From NCBI RefSeq assembly GCF_025753855.1, contig NZ_JAOWPT010000016.1, positions 44,503 through 108,502 on the forward strand: a stretch of 64,000 nt of DNA, written 5' to 3'. A program made the position numbers and the translations under genes. Shown here in pieces: positions 36,860 to 47,139 of the stretch. The notes beneath the pieces were generated by a model that had not been told where the DNA came from, did not search any database, and worked only from the letters and a program-made list of their open reading frames with translations. The DNA is from Mesorhizobium sp. ZC-5 (GTDB taxonomy: Bacteria > Pseudomonadota > Alphaproteobacteria > Rhizobiales > Rhizobiaceae). Position 1 is the stretch's first letter, and each line of letters opens with the position of its first letter.

Positions 36860-39505
36860 TTACTTCTTAGGTTTCATCTGCGGACGATCTGCTTCTGCAG
36901 CCTCGCTCTCGGCCTTGAGATCAACAATCAGGGCTTCGAGCTCAGAAATATGCTCGGTGAATTCGTTGGGAAGCGGAACGGCTACCGTGTCGGCCGCTGG
37001 ATTGTCATGGCTGTGAGTGTTTGCGCGGGTCATGCCCTCGTGGAATCGGATTGCCAATGCGTCAGGAAAGCGAACGTAGCGCAACAACTGGGTCTGGATG
37101 ACATCAGTTCCACGTCGCACGATATCCCGGAAGATCACTTCCTCCACCACGCGCTCATAAGTGTCGCGCAGTCGGCCATAGAGGTTCTTCACCTGATATT
37201 CATATTCCGCCGGGCTCGCAGCATGCAGCTTGGGCAGTGGTGCGGCGTCATTTTTCAATCGGCTGATGCGCTTGGCGACGTTTTGCCCCTTCCACGGCAT
37301 CCCTGCCGTGTCCACTTTGCCAGCGGCAGACTTGTCGCTGAACAGTGCCACCGTCACAGGCTCGATGCCCACTTCGTCAGCGGCGCGGGACAGCTCGTTA
37401 AAGAAGACAATATCGTGGGTAAACACGACTACCTGTCGCCGAGATGCCTCCTCCGCGATCCGCTCGGCCACCTTGGCGCTTCTGTCGCGATCGAGGGACG
37501 ACACGGGATCGTCTATCACAATCGGTCCTGAACCGTCGGTCAAGGCGACTTCGGTGAGGAACCCAGCAAGAGCCAATGCACGCTGCTCACCCTCGCTCAG
37601 GATTTCCGACGTCACCTTGGTCAGCTTGGTCCTGGGATCAACCTCGAATTCCGCCTTGGTCTGACCGCTCTTGCGTGCCAAACCGACGTTGAGATGCATG
37701 ATATCGAAGCGTGCGCGTTCGGCATCAAAGCGTGTGACAACCGCAGTGGTCAGATGAGCGTCCACAAGCTCATTCGCGCGCTGCGTAATCCCCCGGGTCT
37801 GAACGTTGGCGAGAGCCTTCGTGTAGCCATCATCAACGACGAGCAAGTTCCGCCGGGTGGTGAGCAGCAACTTATTGGCCGCCAAGAGTTTCCGATCCTC
37901 GAGCTCTGCTTTCTCGGCCACGAGCTTGGCCCGCTCTTCGCTATTGCCAGCCTGCGCCAGCCCATCCTTTTCGGCTTTCAGTCTGAGCGCGAAAACCTTC
38001 AGATCGTCGATCGGCACGACGAGGGGAGGAACCATCCCGTTTTCTTCGCCCCCCTGTTTCGCGAGCGCTTCTTCCCGCCGTATAACCGCTGATGTCCGGA
38101 GGTTCGCGAGCGCATCAGCCAGCGCCTCATCGCGCTTTCGGACCTGTTCGATGCGGTCGGCAAAGTCAGAGGCGCGAAGACATATCAGCTCGTGAACACC
38201 TCTCAGTGCATCTTCGACCGCTTGCTCCGCCTTCCTGGCCGCGGCATCAAGGATGTCGTCCATGTACTTCTGAAATCGCTGCATGCGAGCAGCACCTTCC
38301 GGCAAAAGCGACTGCTGGCACAACACGCATGCCGCGGCCCCACCATCTGCCATCAGAACCGGGAACGTCTTCTCTTTGTAGGCTTCCGTCACCGAGTAGT
38401 CACGCGCCGCAGCCCAAAGCGACCGCCAGGCATCACCACCGACACCTAACAGGGGCTCGTCGGTGAACAACGCGCCGGCGGCCACCGTGGCCGCCTGGCG
38501 TGCCGCAGCTGCTGTTGAGCGGAGTTTTCGAAGTTTTTCCAACGCGCCATCCGTGAATGCCGATCCAACGGCCTCGGATTCGAGCAGGAGGGCGTCTGTC
38601 CATTTCGAAAGCGCATTGACGTCAGCGGCGGCGGCAGCACCTGCGGAAAGGGCAGCGGTGAGTTCTTCGATACGCTGCTCATCGGCATTGCTGAACGACG
38701 TTGCTGACTCAATCTGGGCGTCGGTTGTCAACTTGTTCAGCTGCTTGTCAAAGAGCTGAGCCTTACAATTGCGCTGAGCGGCGAAAACGATCGAGGTCAG
38801 GCCTACCTTGTTGCCGACTGCTACCGCCCGTTCTGCCTCCAGTTTCTCCTTCAGGGTGATGCAGATGGCGTTCAGCCGATGCGGAAGGGCCAGTCCGAAG
38901 GGTAGAAAGCGGATTTGATTTCCGCCATCGACGTAAAGTTGTGCGGATGCCGTATCGAAGACCGCAACCTGCATGAGCTGCGGCGATGCCGCCTTACCGG
39001 GCGACCAAGGAATTACCACCTCACCATCGCCGGCATTGACCACGATTTCGGCCGTCTGCGGACCGGGCGTGCCGCCATAGACGTCAGCAAGAACCTTGAG
39101 CTTGACCGGATTCTCAACGCGCGTACGACAAGCTGTGCGCAGGATCCTTACGAAACCGCTCTTGCCGCTTCCGTTTCGGCCATAGACGATCGTCAGAGCC
39201 TTGGGGCAGAAGGCGAGAGATGCCTTGGGCACCAGCCGATTCACGTTCTCGACATTGGCGATGCGCGTCAAGACGATCGGCTGATGCTCCCCGTTTCCAA
39301 AATGAGCTTTCGTGAACGGTATGGCAGGTTGCGGCCCAGCCGCGAGTTTGAAGCCGGCCGCGGACTTGACCATAGCCAGCAGAGCGTCAATGTCAGCATC
39401 TATAAGCTCATTGCTGATCGCCAGTCGGCGAAGGGCATCCTGCTTCCAAGATGAGAGCGTCTGCGACCATTCCATAACGTCATCAATCGGCGCCCCCGCC
39501 ATCAT
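36860..39505 (-). CDS. AAA_13-type ATPase, PrrC/RloC-like
   Basis: This 881-residue protein has an early Walker A (GRNGSGKS at 109-116), a long coiled-coil middle with a CxxC at VCVLCQQSL near residue 400, then the ABC signature LSEGEQRALALAGFL and Walker B GPIVIDDPVSSLDR, an SMC/Rad50-like layout with a possible zinc hook. The family (PF13166) includes RloC and PrrC anticodon nucleases. The C-terminal 100 residues contain R785-x3-E789 in ERVVEEVIF and later His822, His831 and His833, spacing compatible with the PrrC Arg-Glu-His nuclease triad, though I cannot prove it. The gene follows the giant helicase by 30 bases and has GGGGGA before ATG 39505. A translation-blocking defence role is inferred. 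Confidence 0.85.
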   Translation of the reverse strand: MMAGAPIDDVMEWSQTLSSWKQDALRRLAISNELIDADIDALLAMVKSAAGFKLAAGPQPAIPFTKAHFGNGEHQPIVLTRIANVENVNRLVPKASLAFCPKALTIVYGRNGSGKSGFVRILRTACRTRVENPVKLKVLADVYGGTPGPQTAEIVVNAGDGEVVIPWSPGKAASPQLMQVAVFDTASAQLYVDGGNQIRFLPFGLALPHRLNAICITLKEKLEAERAVAVGNKVGLTSIVFAAQRNCKAQLFDKQLNKLTTDAQIESATSFSNADEQRIEELTAALSAGAAAAADVNALSKWTDALLLESEAVGSAFTDGALEKLRKLRSTAAAARQAATVAAGALFTDEPLLGVGGDAWRSLWAAARDYSVTEAYKEKTFPVLMADGGAAACVLCQQSLLPEGAARMQRFQKYMDDILDAAARKAEQAVEDALRGVHELICLRASDFADRIEQVRKRDEALADALANLRTSAVIRREEALAKQGGEENGMVPPLVVPIDDLKVFALRLKAEKDGLAQAGNSEERAKLVAEKAELEDRKLLAANKLLLTTRRNLLVVDDGYTKALANVQTRGITQRANELVDAHLTTAVVTRFDAERARFDIMHLNVGLARKSGQTKAEFEVDPRTKLTKVTSEILSEGEQRALALAGFLTEVALTDGSGPIVIDDPVSSLDRDRSAKVAERIAEEASRRQVVVFTHDIVFFNELSRAADEVGIEPVTVALFSDKSAAGKVDTAGMPWKGQNVAKRISRLKNDAAPLPKLHAASPAEYEYQVKNLYGRLRDTYERVVEEVIFRDIVRRGTDVIQTQLLRYVRFPDALAIRFHEGMTRANTHSHDNPAADTVAVPLPNEFTEHISELEALIVDLKAESEAAEADRPQMKPKK

Positions 39506-39535
39506 ACTTCCCCCGATAACATCGTTTGCTCATTC

Positions 39536-42500
39536 CTATTCGCTCTGAACGATATGCTGCTTGGCCCTGGCGATTGCCTCGTCCAAGCGTGCACGTGAGA
39601 TCGCCGCAAGACGTTCTACCCCAAGCAGACGAGCTAGATCGCGTGCGGGATCGTGCATGTCCAGAAGATCGGGGTTGCCAATCACCATCGAGGCAAGTTC
39701 AGCCAGCGGTATATCGGCAATCGAACGTCGCGCTTCCTCATCGACCGGTTGACGATATGGCAGGAGGTCCAAGACCTTGCCCTTTTTCCAGATGAACTCG
39801 CCGCTCGACTCTTGTGTCCTGTCCAGATCCCGCAAATGAAGGTCGATCCTCTCGCGGATGCGTCCACCGGTGCGGAGCCAACCATGGACCCGAGCAATCC
39901 GTTGGGCGAGGACATCTGTTCGCAATGGACTTTCAGTTTCGATGACGGTTTCTATCATGCCATGCAGCGTGGCTCGGTAGCCAAATTTGAAGAACTGTTC
40001 GGGGTCTGCGCGGAAACCGGTGAGATCGGCCACTGCGTAACGCCCTTCCGCGGCGCCGATGGCATGCTGGCCGGTCGTCGTTGATGGTGGGGTTCCCTCA
40101 GAGTGGCTGGAAGCCGCGGGAATGTTCACCGATACGAGTTCGGTTTCGGCAACCGTCCACGGCAGTGGAGGCTCTTCGATCGGCCTCGCGTGGTCTTGCG
40201 CACTCTCGTCGATCGGGTTGACCTGGCGCCCCATGTCCCAGTGAGACTCAGTCTTCGGTTCTTCGGTCGCGCGTTTCGCCCGGCCCTCCTCCAGCAGGGT
40301 TTCCAGGCTGGTGTGCAACCGTTCGGCGCATCCGTTGGCGTCGAACCACCAATCCGTTGACCAGACGCGCAGGATGTTCCAGCCCAGCCCCTTCAGCACT
40401 TGTTCGCGAATCTTGTCGCGATCTCTTGCCGTTGACGACCGGTGATAGGTCGCACCATCGCATTCCACCCCAGCAAGGTAGGCGCCAGCCAAATCCGGGT
40501 TCTGGATCGCGAGATCGATGCGGAAGCCGGAAATCCCGACTTGCGGGACGACAACCCATCCTCTTCGTTCCAACTGCGTGGCCACGGCTTCCTCGAAGGG
40601 AGAATCGAAACCTCCGACAGAGCCAATGTCCTGGGCCGGCAGCGCGATAGCGCCTCTCTCGGCATAATCAAGGTACGTCTTGAGATGCTGAACGCCGAGC
40701 GCCTTGCTTCTGGCCGGGTCGATCTGGTCTGCCGTGAAACCGGAGAAGACGATGAGTTCCTGACGCGCGCGCGTCACGGCGACGTTGAGGCGACGCTCAC
40801 CCCCATCGCGGTTCAGTGCCCCGAAATCCATTGGTGGGGGCTTTCCGGAGGCATCTTTCCAGAATGTGATCGAGAACAGGATGATATCCCTCTCGTCGCC
40901 TTGCACGTTCTCGAGATTCTTGACGATCGTTGGCTCGACGCGATCTTCGGCGAAGAACCATTCGAGCTCCGGGTGATCACGACGCGCTGCGTCAAGCAGA
41001 TCCAGGATCAAGGACTGTTGCTGGGCATTGAAGGTAATCACGCCAAGCGTCGGCCGGCCGATTTCGGGGAGTTTTAGCCAGCTCTTCAGCCGCGCGACCG
41101 CTTCAGCCGTCACAGCTTCCGCCTCGATCCGGTTCGTACGGCTCTTGCCACGGTCATAGATGCCATTCGGCACCTTTCGCAGGCGCACCGCGCGATCCTC
41201 GACCGCTGGCGACGGAAATGTCACCAGCCGGTTCTGATAGTAGTGATGGTTCGAGAAAGCGATCAGGGATTCGCTTCGGCTGCGGTAATGCCACCTCAGG
41301 TCGCGCACCGGAATGCCGGACGCCCTTGCCTCGTCCAGGATGCTTTCCAGGTCCTTCTCGTGGTCGGCGACCTCCTGCTCATCCTCGTTGCGTCCGAAGA
41401 AATTGGTCGGTGGCAGCTGCTTGGGATCGCCCACGATGATTGTCTGACGCGCCCTGGCAATGGCGCCGACCGCGTCCCAAGTGGTAATCTGCGAAGCCTC
41501 GTCGAAGATCACCACGTCAAACAGAGCCTGGTTCGAAGGAAGATACTGGGCAATGGAGAGCGGCGACATCAACATGCAGGGCGCAAGCTTGGAAAAGCAC
41601 TCCGGCATCTTGCCGATCATGTCTCGGATCGACTGGCTCGGCCGCTGAAGCTCCATCTGGTGACGCAGCAGGCCCAGTTCCGAGTTGCGAGAGACACCCT
41701 GGACTGCCGGCAGGCCATGCGCGATCGAACTGATGACACGCTGCGTGGCGTGCGACCGCACCAGATCGTCGATCTCACGGAACTCCTTGATGGCGTTCTC
41801 GTGTTGAAACCTGCGGAAGTTTCGCAAGACAAGGTCTTCATCAAGGACCTTCGGGAGCCACCATCGCGCATAGCCTACCCGAAACGCCGAACGCGCATGC
41901 TCGGGGCGGATTGCTCCCGTCTCGATCTGCTCGACCAGAGGGGCAAGGTTGTGGCGGATTGCCCTGCTCCGGGCCCCACACCATGCCGACCAGTCGCGCA
42001 ACAGATTTCGCGCGCCTATCAGAGCACCGAGCTTCGTCTTGAGTGCAGCAAGACTGGCGCCGTCACCGCTGTCGGGAGTGTCGCGCCCGGCAATCTCACC
42101 GAACACCCGACGCGCGACCTCGAGACTTTTCGTGGCAGCGAGAAGCCGGTCTCCTGCCTGGCGTACCCTGTCATTTTCCAGCGTGCCGCGAAGGCTCGGC
42201 GCAACAGAACGCAACACGGATCGTATTTCCTCTTGTGAGCACCCGGGAATACGCAGGGCACCGCGAAGGCGTTGGGCGAGTTCCAGGATGTCCGTCACTG
42301 CCTTGACATCCGTGGCCAGGCCCTCGAGCCGTAGCGGCTTCCCAGCCAACAGGTTTTGGTCGATGGCGAAGAGAGCCTGCTTCATGCGCTGCAGCGGCGA
42401 CAGGTCGCGGCCGGGGTCTGCGGTGCCAAGGTCGGCATAACCCTGCAGAAGCTTCTGGACCTTGCGCCTGCCAAGCATGGAGTTCGGCCAGAACGATGCC

Positions 42501-45500
42501 TTCGCTTCGCGCCATTGGCGGTCCAGACCGTCGGGATCCAGCTCGCGAACCCGATCAACGCCATAGGTAGCGGCAAGGCCGCGCTCAGCGTCGCGATAGG
42601 TTTCGATCGAACGTCCCAGATCCACGAGGGCGGTCCTGCACTGAGCGAAGTCCCGGTCGAAGGCAATTGAGATGTCGCGACCTCGGCTTTGGCTCAGGAC
42701 CTCCGCCAGGCTTGCAAGGCAATTGAGTACTGCGTGCGACACCGGCTCTTTGGCGCCGAGGCCCAGACTGGCGAGGTAGTCCCTGATCGAGCTCATCAAA
42801 AGTTCGATTGCAGTCTGAAGCGATTTCGCCGCGGAAAGCAGGTTTTCTTGCCAACCGATGCTCCACTCGCCAACATCGATCAGGTCGAGTGCCGGCTCGC
42901 GGTCGACCGAAGCAAAGACAAGGCCGACTTCTGCGGCAAGCTCTTCCAGATCAAAGAGTGTTTGCGCGTCGTGCGTATCGCGCGCCTGCCATGTGAGCAC
43001 AGGCGCAGGCTCATCTGCCGATCTAAGGGCGATCCCCAATGCCAGATAGGGTGTCCAGCCATTTGCGTAGCGTTGGTGAAGCGCCTCGACATAGGCATTC
43101 AATTCGTCGCGCCTCACCCGCAGCCGCTCATTGATGGCGACCCATTCGGACGCGTCCGCCCGCCCACCATGCTCCCAGGACGATTTCAACTGCGCGAGAA
43201 AATGCCTGCGGTCGGCCTTGTTCGAATGCAGCTCGATACAGTGATTTCCCAGGCCATGTTCCCGCAGCCGGCGATAGACGACGTCGAGAGCGGCCGTCTT
43301 CTCGGCCACGAAAAGGACGGTCTTGCCCACACCCAGGCAGTTGGCGATCATGTTTGCGATGGTCTGGCTCTTGCCCGTTCCCGGGGGGCCCACGATGACG
43401 AAGTCATGGCCCTCGGCAGCCGCGAGACTTGCGGCCGTCTGCGATGAATCCAACGGCAGAAGGCTTATGATGCTTGAGGGCGCATAGGCGCGATCCAAGT
43501 CACTTTCTTCTCGAAACGGCGACTGTCCATCTGCTGCCTGAAAGGCCTGCTCCGGTGTGTCGATGAGGTGGCGCACGACCCTGTTTTGGCGCAGCGCCTC
43601 GGTACGCTCGACCAGATCCTTCCACATGAGGAATTTTGCGAAGGAAAAGGTTGATAGCGCGGTTTCGTCGATCACCTCCATCCCGGGAACGTCACGCACC
43701 GCCTGGCGCATCATGGTGAGGACCCGCGGCACATCAATGCCATTGTCGTCCAGCGGCAGATCGCCGCCAAACTGCGGAAGGCGCAGATCAAAGTCCCGCT
43801 CCAGAAATTGAAGAAGCGTTGCGTTGAAACGGGGCTCGTCCTCATGGAAGCGGATCGTGAAGCGCGAAGTCGCACTGCGGCGCTCAAGCCGTGCCGGCAC
43901 AAGAAGCAGTGGTGCCCGATAGCTGCGTTCATCGTCCGGCTTCTTTTTCCAGCGCAGGAAGCCCACGGCGAGGAATAAGGTATTTGCCCCTCCCTCGGCG
44001 AAATCGTTACGGACCTGTCGATGCAGGTCGATCAGCCTGGCGTCCAACTGACGGGCGTCCAGCGTCGAGGGCAGCTCGTCCCTGAGCAGAGCCTCCGCCG
44101 CGAAACCGCGCTGAAGGTCGCGTCCGTGAACGTCGCGGTAAAGCACCTCGTCGCGCTCACCCAACGGATTCTGTTCGGGCAGGGATATGAGACGGATAGC
44201 GACACCGTTTGCCAGCCGATCCTCCAGATAGGCCACATCGGTGCACAGAAACGGGATCGTCTTCTTCGAATCCGGGAGATTGAGGAGCCGGTTTCGCAGC
44301 GTCAGGTCGAGCAGCTTTTTCTGCCAGCGCTCGATACGGCCAGCGGCACTGGTCGGCTTTACCTCGATAGTCTCGGCTGGCAGTTCGCCAATGGCCGGGG
44401 CAGGGGGAAGTGGTAGAACGGCGGCGACCTCGGCCTCATCCTCGACGACATTGCGACGGATCGGCTCGTGTGAAGCGAGCGGCGTTATGCCGCCGCTGCG
44501 AGAGCGGCGTACGTCTATAGCCGCCACGAAGACGTGTGCCTGGTCCTCCGCCAGACGGTTGCTCAACGCACTTTGCGCGCCGTCGAGCGTGAGCGCAGGT
44601 CGATGGGTGACGCCAGTTGTCTCGAAAGCGATGAATTCGCGGGACGCCAATGCCTTGCGGACCTCCATCTGATCCGTCTCGATGGCATTGCCGAAGGTTC
44701 TCTTGGCCAGCCAGACGCCGACCGCTGCATGCCCATCGAACATCAAGACGACCGGGTGCAAGCCGGCGGCCTCCAGGGCAGCGGCAAACAGGAGGGTGGT
44801 GTCGAGGCAAGTCGCGAGGCACTCCTGCGCGATCGTCGTCGGACGCCTGATCTTCTGGCCGCGACTCTCAAAGCTGGCCGGCGGCTCCGCATAGTGCAAT
44901 CCCATGCCGGCGATCGCCGAATAGATGGCCGCCGTCAGCATGTATGTCCGCTGGGGACTTTGGGACTGATATCCGTCCAAGCTACTCGGGTGACCATGTG
45001 CGGCAAGACGTTCCGCTGCGGCCCGCAGAATCTGCGCCACGCCCGGATCATTCGGCATGGCGAATGCCGGCAGCAGTTGAGCCATGTCCGCGACGCCACC
45101 CCACTCGTCGCGAGCGAGCAGTCTGACTGTCAGACGTCTTTCATCGAGAATCTTTCCCCCCGAGCTGAGGCGAAGCGTGATCTCACCGCGTTCGGCCTCG
45201 TTCAAGCCGGCGAGATAACCGGCATCGAGCTCAACCTTGCGGTCGCTTAACTGAAGGCTGTCACCAGGGATGAGCCGATCGACCGTCCATGTCTTCGGCC
45301 GCAGGAACGACGGTGACGATGTCAACTCAACGCGGCAGTTTTCAAAATGAAAGGTCGAGTTGTTCTCAATTCGTATCGAGCGGATGACCGGTATCGCATT
45401 CTGATAGGACCCATACGTAAAGCTGGGAGCGACATCGGCAACGATGCAGGGCGCAGCAGAAATATCGGATGCGGCACTGTCAATTGTTGCGTACTGAGAA

Positions 45501-45517
45501 CTATCGTGTGATTCCAT
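39536..45517 (-). CDS. TGase-like/DUF4011/SF1 helicase/Vsr-like nuclease/DUF3320 defence protein
   Basis: This 1993-residue protein has an ordered set of domains. Residues about 190-300 look like a transglutaminase fold (Cys237 in ATCLDTTLLFA, His263 in DGHAAVGVW). DUF4011 follows from about 394 (ERWQKKLLDLTLRNRLLNLP). An SF1 helicase has Walker A GPPGTGKS at 710-717, Walker B VVIFDEASQI, VGDPKQLPPTNFF and LNVAVTRARQELIVFSG. A PD-(D/E)xK Vsr/DUF559-type nuclease follows (SPFEEAVATQLERRGW, FRIDLAI, AGVECDGATYH), and DUF3320 ends the protein. The architecture matches the DUF4011-helicase-Vsr family reported as the defence gene hhe by Gao et al. 2020 (from memory). It forms an operon with the AAA ATPase. 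Confidence 0.88.
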   Translation of the reverse strand: MESHDSSQYATIDSAASDISAAPCIVADVAPSFTYGSYQNAIPVIRSIRIENNSTFHFENCRVELTSSPSFLRPKTWTVDRLIPGDSLQLSDRKVELDAGYLAGLNEAERGEITLRLSSGGKILDERRLTVRLLARDEWGGVADMAQLLPAFAMPNDPGVAQILRAAAERLAAHGHPSSLDGYQSQSPQRTYMLTAAIYSAIAGMGLHYAEPPASFESRGQKIRRPTTIAQECLATCLDTTLLFAAALEAAGLHPVVLMFDGHAAVGVWLAKRTFGNAIETDQMEVRKALASREFIAFETTGVTHRPALTLDGAQSALSNRLAEDQAHVFVAAIDVRRSRSGGITPLASHEPIRRNVVEDEAEVAAVLPLPPAPAIGELPAETIEVKPTSAAGRIERWQKKLLDLTLRNRLLNLPDSKKTIPFLCTDVAYLEDRLANGVAIRLISLPEQNPLGERDEVLYRDVHGRDLQRGFAAEALLRDELPSTLDARQLDARLIDLHRQVRNDFAEGGANTLFLAVGFLRWKKKPDDERSYRAPLLLVPARLERRSATSRFTIRFHEDEPRFNATLLQFLERDFDLRLPQFGGDLPLDDNGIDVPRVLTMMRQAVRDVPGMEVIDETALSTFSFAKFLMWKDLVERTEALRQNRVVRHLIDTPEQAFQAADGQSPFREESDLDRAYAPSSIISLLPLDSSQTAASLAAAEGHDFVIVGPPGTGKSQTIANMIANCLGVGKTVLFVAEKTAALDVVYRRLREHGLGNHCIELHSNKADRRHFLAQLKSSWEHGGRADASEWVAINERLRVRRDELNAYVEALHQRYANGWTPYLALGIALRSADEPAPVLTWQARDTHDAQTLFDLEELAAEVGLVFASVDREPALDLIDVGEWSIGWQENLLSAAKSLQTAIELLMSSIRDYLASLGLGAKEPVSHAVLNCLASLAEVLSQSRGRDISIAFDRDFAQCRTALVDLGRSIETYRDAERGLAATYGVDRVRELDPDGLDRQWREAKASFWPNSMLGRRKVQKLLQGYADLGTADPGRDLSPLQRMKQALFAIDQNLLAGKPLRLEGLATDVKAVTDILELAQRLRGALRIPGCSQEEIRSVLRSVAPSLRGTLENDRVRQAGDRLLAATKSLEVARRVFGEIAGRDTPDSGDGASLAALKTKLGALIGARNLLRDWSAWCGARSRAIRHNLAPLVEQIETGAIRPEHARSAFRVGYARWWLPKVLDEDLVLRNFRRFQHENAIKEFREIDDLVRSHATQRVISSIAHGLPAVQGVSRNSELGLLRHQMELQRPSQSIRDMIGKMPECFSKLAPCMLMSPLSIAQYLPSNQALFDVVIFDEASQITTWDAVGAIARARQTIIVGDPKQLPPTNFFGRNEDEQEVADHEKDLESILDEARASGIPVRDLRWHYRSRSESLIAFSNHHYYQNRLVTFPSPAVEDRAVRLRKVPNGIYDRGKSRTNRIEAEAVTAEAVARLKSWLKLPEIGRPTLGVITFNAQQQSLILDLLDAARRDHPELEWFFAEDRVEPTIVKNLENVQGDERDIILFSITFWKDASGKPPPMDFGALNRDGGERRLNVAVTRARQELIVFSGFTADQIDPARSKALGVQHLKTYLDYAERGAIALPAQDIGSVGGFDSPFEEAVATQLERRGWVVVPQVGISGFRIDLAIQNPDLAGAYLAGVECDGATYHRSSTARDRDKIREQVLKGLGWNILRVWSTDWWFDANGCAERLHTSLETLLEEGRAKRATEEPKTESHWDMGRQVNPIDESAQDHARPIEEPPLPWTVAETELVSVNIPAASSHSEGTPPSTTTGQHAIGAAEGRYAVADLTGFRADPEQFFKFGYRATLHGMIETVIETESPLRTDVLAQRIARVHGWLRTGGRIRERIDLHLRDLDRTQESSGEFIWKKGKVLDLLPYRQPVDEEARRSIADIPLAELASMVIGNPDLLDMHDPARDLARLLGVERLAAISRARLDEAIARAKQHIVQSE

Positions 45518-45879
45518 TGATGCAGCACCCCCCTTGAGAGAATAGCGGCTTTTTGTCCTTTGAAGAAGGCTCTTGTCGTGTTTTTGGATGTCTTATCAGA
45601 ACAAGAAGCTCTCAGTCCGATAGTTTAGAGTACAGATAATTTTTGGAGTGAGCTGACCGCAGCATTTCCCGGCGAAACTCATCAAGGCCCGATCACGCCG
45701 TTCCAGGGCCATAAAGAGAGTTGCCGAATGCCGTTGAGCTTTGCTAACCGGGTATGAGGGGTAGCGAAGCCGGGCCAGCAACGCCTGAATGAAGAGTCGC
45801 CTGAACTCAGCCCGCTGAGACCGGGTGCCGAAGAATTCTCGTCGAACCACATCCCTTGTTCGGGACCGGAGATCGCCCA
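45518..45879. promoter_or_regulatory. Divergent promoter region of the two defence-type operons
   Basis: About 360 bases separate the diverging starts of the giant helicase and the YhaO-like gene. Local AT content rises near 45600-45640, the likely promoter area. No strong -35/-10 pair or operator palindrome is obvious. Overlapping frames here have no recognisable product. Confidence 0.4.
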
Positions 45880-47139
45880 GTGGCATTTCGCTTCATCCAT
45901 ACGGCCGATATCCATCTCGACTCGCCGCTGCGCTCGCTGGCGATGCGAAACCCCGATCTTGCCGAACTGGTGGGAGACGCCAGTCGTCAGGCGTTTGTCT
46001 CCATCGTCGACCTTTGCCTTGCCGAGCGTGTCGATGCCCTCGTCATTGCCGGCGATCTTTACGACGGCGATCAGACGTCGATGAAAACGGCACGCTTTCT
46101 GGCGTTGCAGATTACCCGGCTCCACCAGGCCGGTGTCAGGGTCTTCATGATCCGAGGAAATCACGACGCCATGTCGCGGATTACGAAACAGCTCGTGTTT
46201 CCCGATACCGTGACGATCTTCGGTGGCCGTGCCCAACCGGTGCTGCAATCAGCCGGAGGTCTGGACGTCATGGTCCATGGCTTGAGCTTCGCAAACCCAA
46301 AGGCGCCAGAGTGCCTGCTGCCCAAATATACGGCTCCCCGCGAAGGGGCGGTCAATGTCGGGATCATGCACACCAGTCTGGCAGGATCCCCCGGTCATGA
46401 CGTCTACGCCCCCTGCAGCGTTGCCGACTTGCACGGCCACGGTTTCGACTATTGGGCGCTGGGGCACATTCATGTTCGGAAAGTCCATCCCGGCGCGAGC
46501 ACGGTGGTGATGCCGGGAATGCCACAAGGCAGGGACATCAATGAGGCTGGAGAGAAATCCGTCAGCCTGGTAACGATAAGCGATGACCGGACCGTCACGA
46601 TTGAAGAGAGGCTGACCAGTGTCGCGCAATTCGAGCGGATGAATGTTGATCTAACCGGGACGCTGGAATGGCCCGAGGCCGTCGGACGGATCCGGTCCGC
46701 GCTGGAGCAAACCCGGGCCGCCGTTCGATCCCGCCATGCTGTGGTCCGCCTCGGCCTGACCGGTACGTCGCCGCTGTCCTGGAAAATAATCCGCGACAGG
46801 GATCTGCTGCTCGGGGAGGCTGAACAGGCTGCCGACCAGGTGGGTGATGCGTGGATCGAGAAGCTCGAGCTGGACCTGTCAACGCCTAACAGTGAGGCAT
46901 CCGACGGCGTCGCCGATCCGGTTCTGGAGCTCGCGCAATCCATGCACACCGTTGCCAGGTCGGAAGCTTTCCGAGCGGAAGCCAAAGCCCTGGTTTTGAA
47001 AACCATCGCGGATCTTCCGCCGGACGCGCGCGACTTTGCCGGAAAGGACGAAGCCGCGCTGGACGTGTTCCTCGACGGGGCTCTCGCCCGTGGTGCCGGT
47101 CTGGTCACGGCCCGCCTCAAGGCAGGCGGGCAGCAATGA
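45880..47139 (+). CDS. YhaO/SbcD-like metallophosphoesterase (DNA exonuclease)
   Basis: The 419-residue protein has the Mre11/SbcD phosphodiesterase motifs in order: FIHTADIHLDSPL, VIAGDLYDG, IRGNHDAMSR, VGIMHTSLAGS and ALGHIHVRK. Such enzymes are Mn-dependent nucleases that process DNA ends with an SMC-like ATPase. The start is GTG 45880 behind GGAG; the frame extends to 45856 without better support. It overlaps the yhaN-like start by four bases (ATGA), so the two proteins are made together and likely form a complex. Confidence 0.92.
   Translation: MAFRFIHTADIHLDSPLRSLAMRNPDLAELVGDASRQAFVSIVDLCLAERVDALVIAGDLYDGDQTSMKTARFLALQITRLHQAGVRVFMIRGNHDAMSRITKQLVFPDTVTIFGGRAQPVLQSAGGLDVMVHGLSFANPKAPECLLPKYTAPREGAVNVGIMHTSLAGSPGHDVYAPCSVADLHGHGFDYWALGHIHVRKVHPGASTVVMPGMPQGRDINEAGEKSVSLVTISDDRTVTIEERLTSVAQFERMNVDLTGTLEWPEAVGRIRSALEQTRAAVRSRHAVVRLGLTGTSPLSWKIIRDRDLLLGEAEQAADQVGDAWIEKLELDLSTPNSEASDGVADPVLELAQSMHTVARSEAFRAEAKALVLKTIADLPPDARDFAGKDEAALDVFLDGALARGAGLVTARLKAGGQQ

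Noticed and set aside
36820-36860. tRNA 3' end as an attachment site
   Set aside because: A T-arm-like AAGTTCGAACCCC is present, but no cloverleaf can be completed and no matching direct repeat is seen at the far end of the island.
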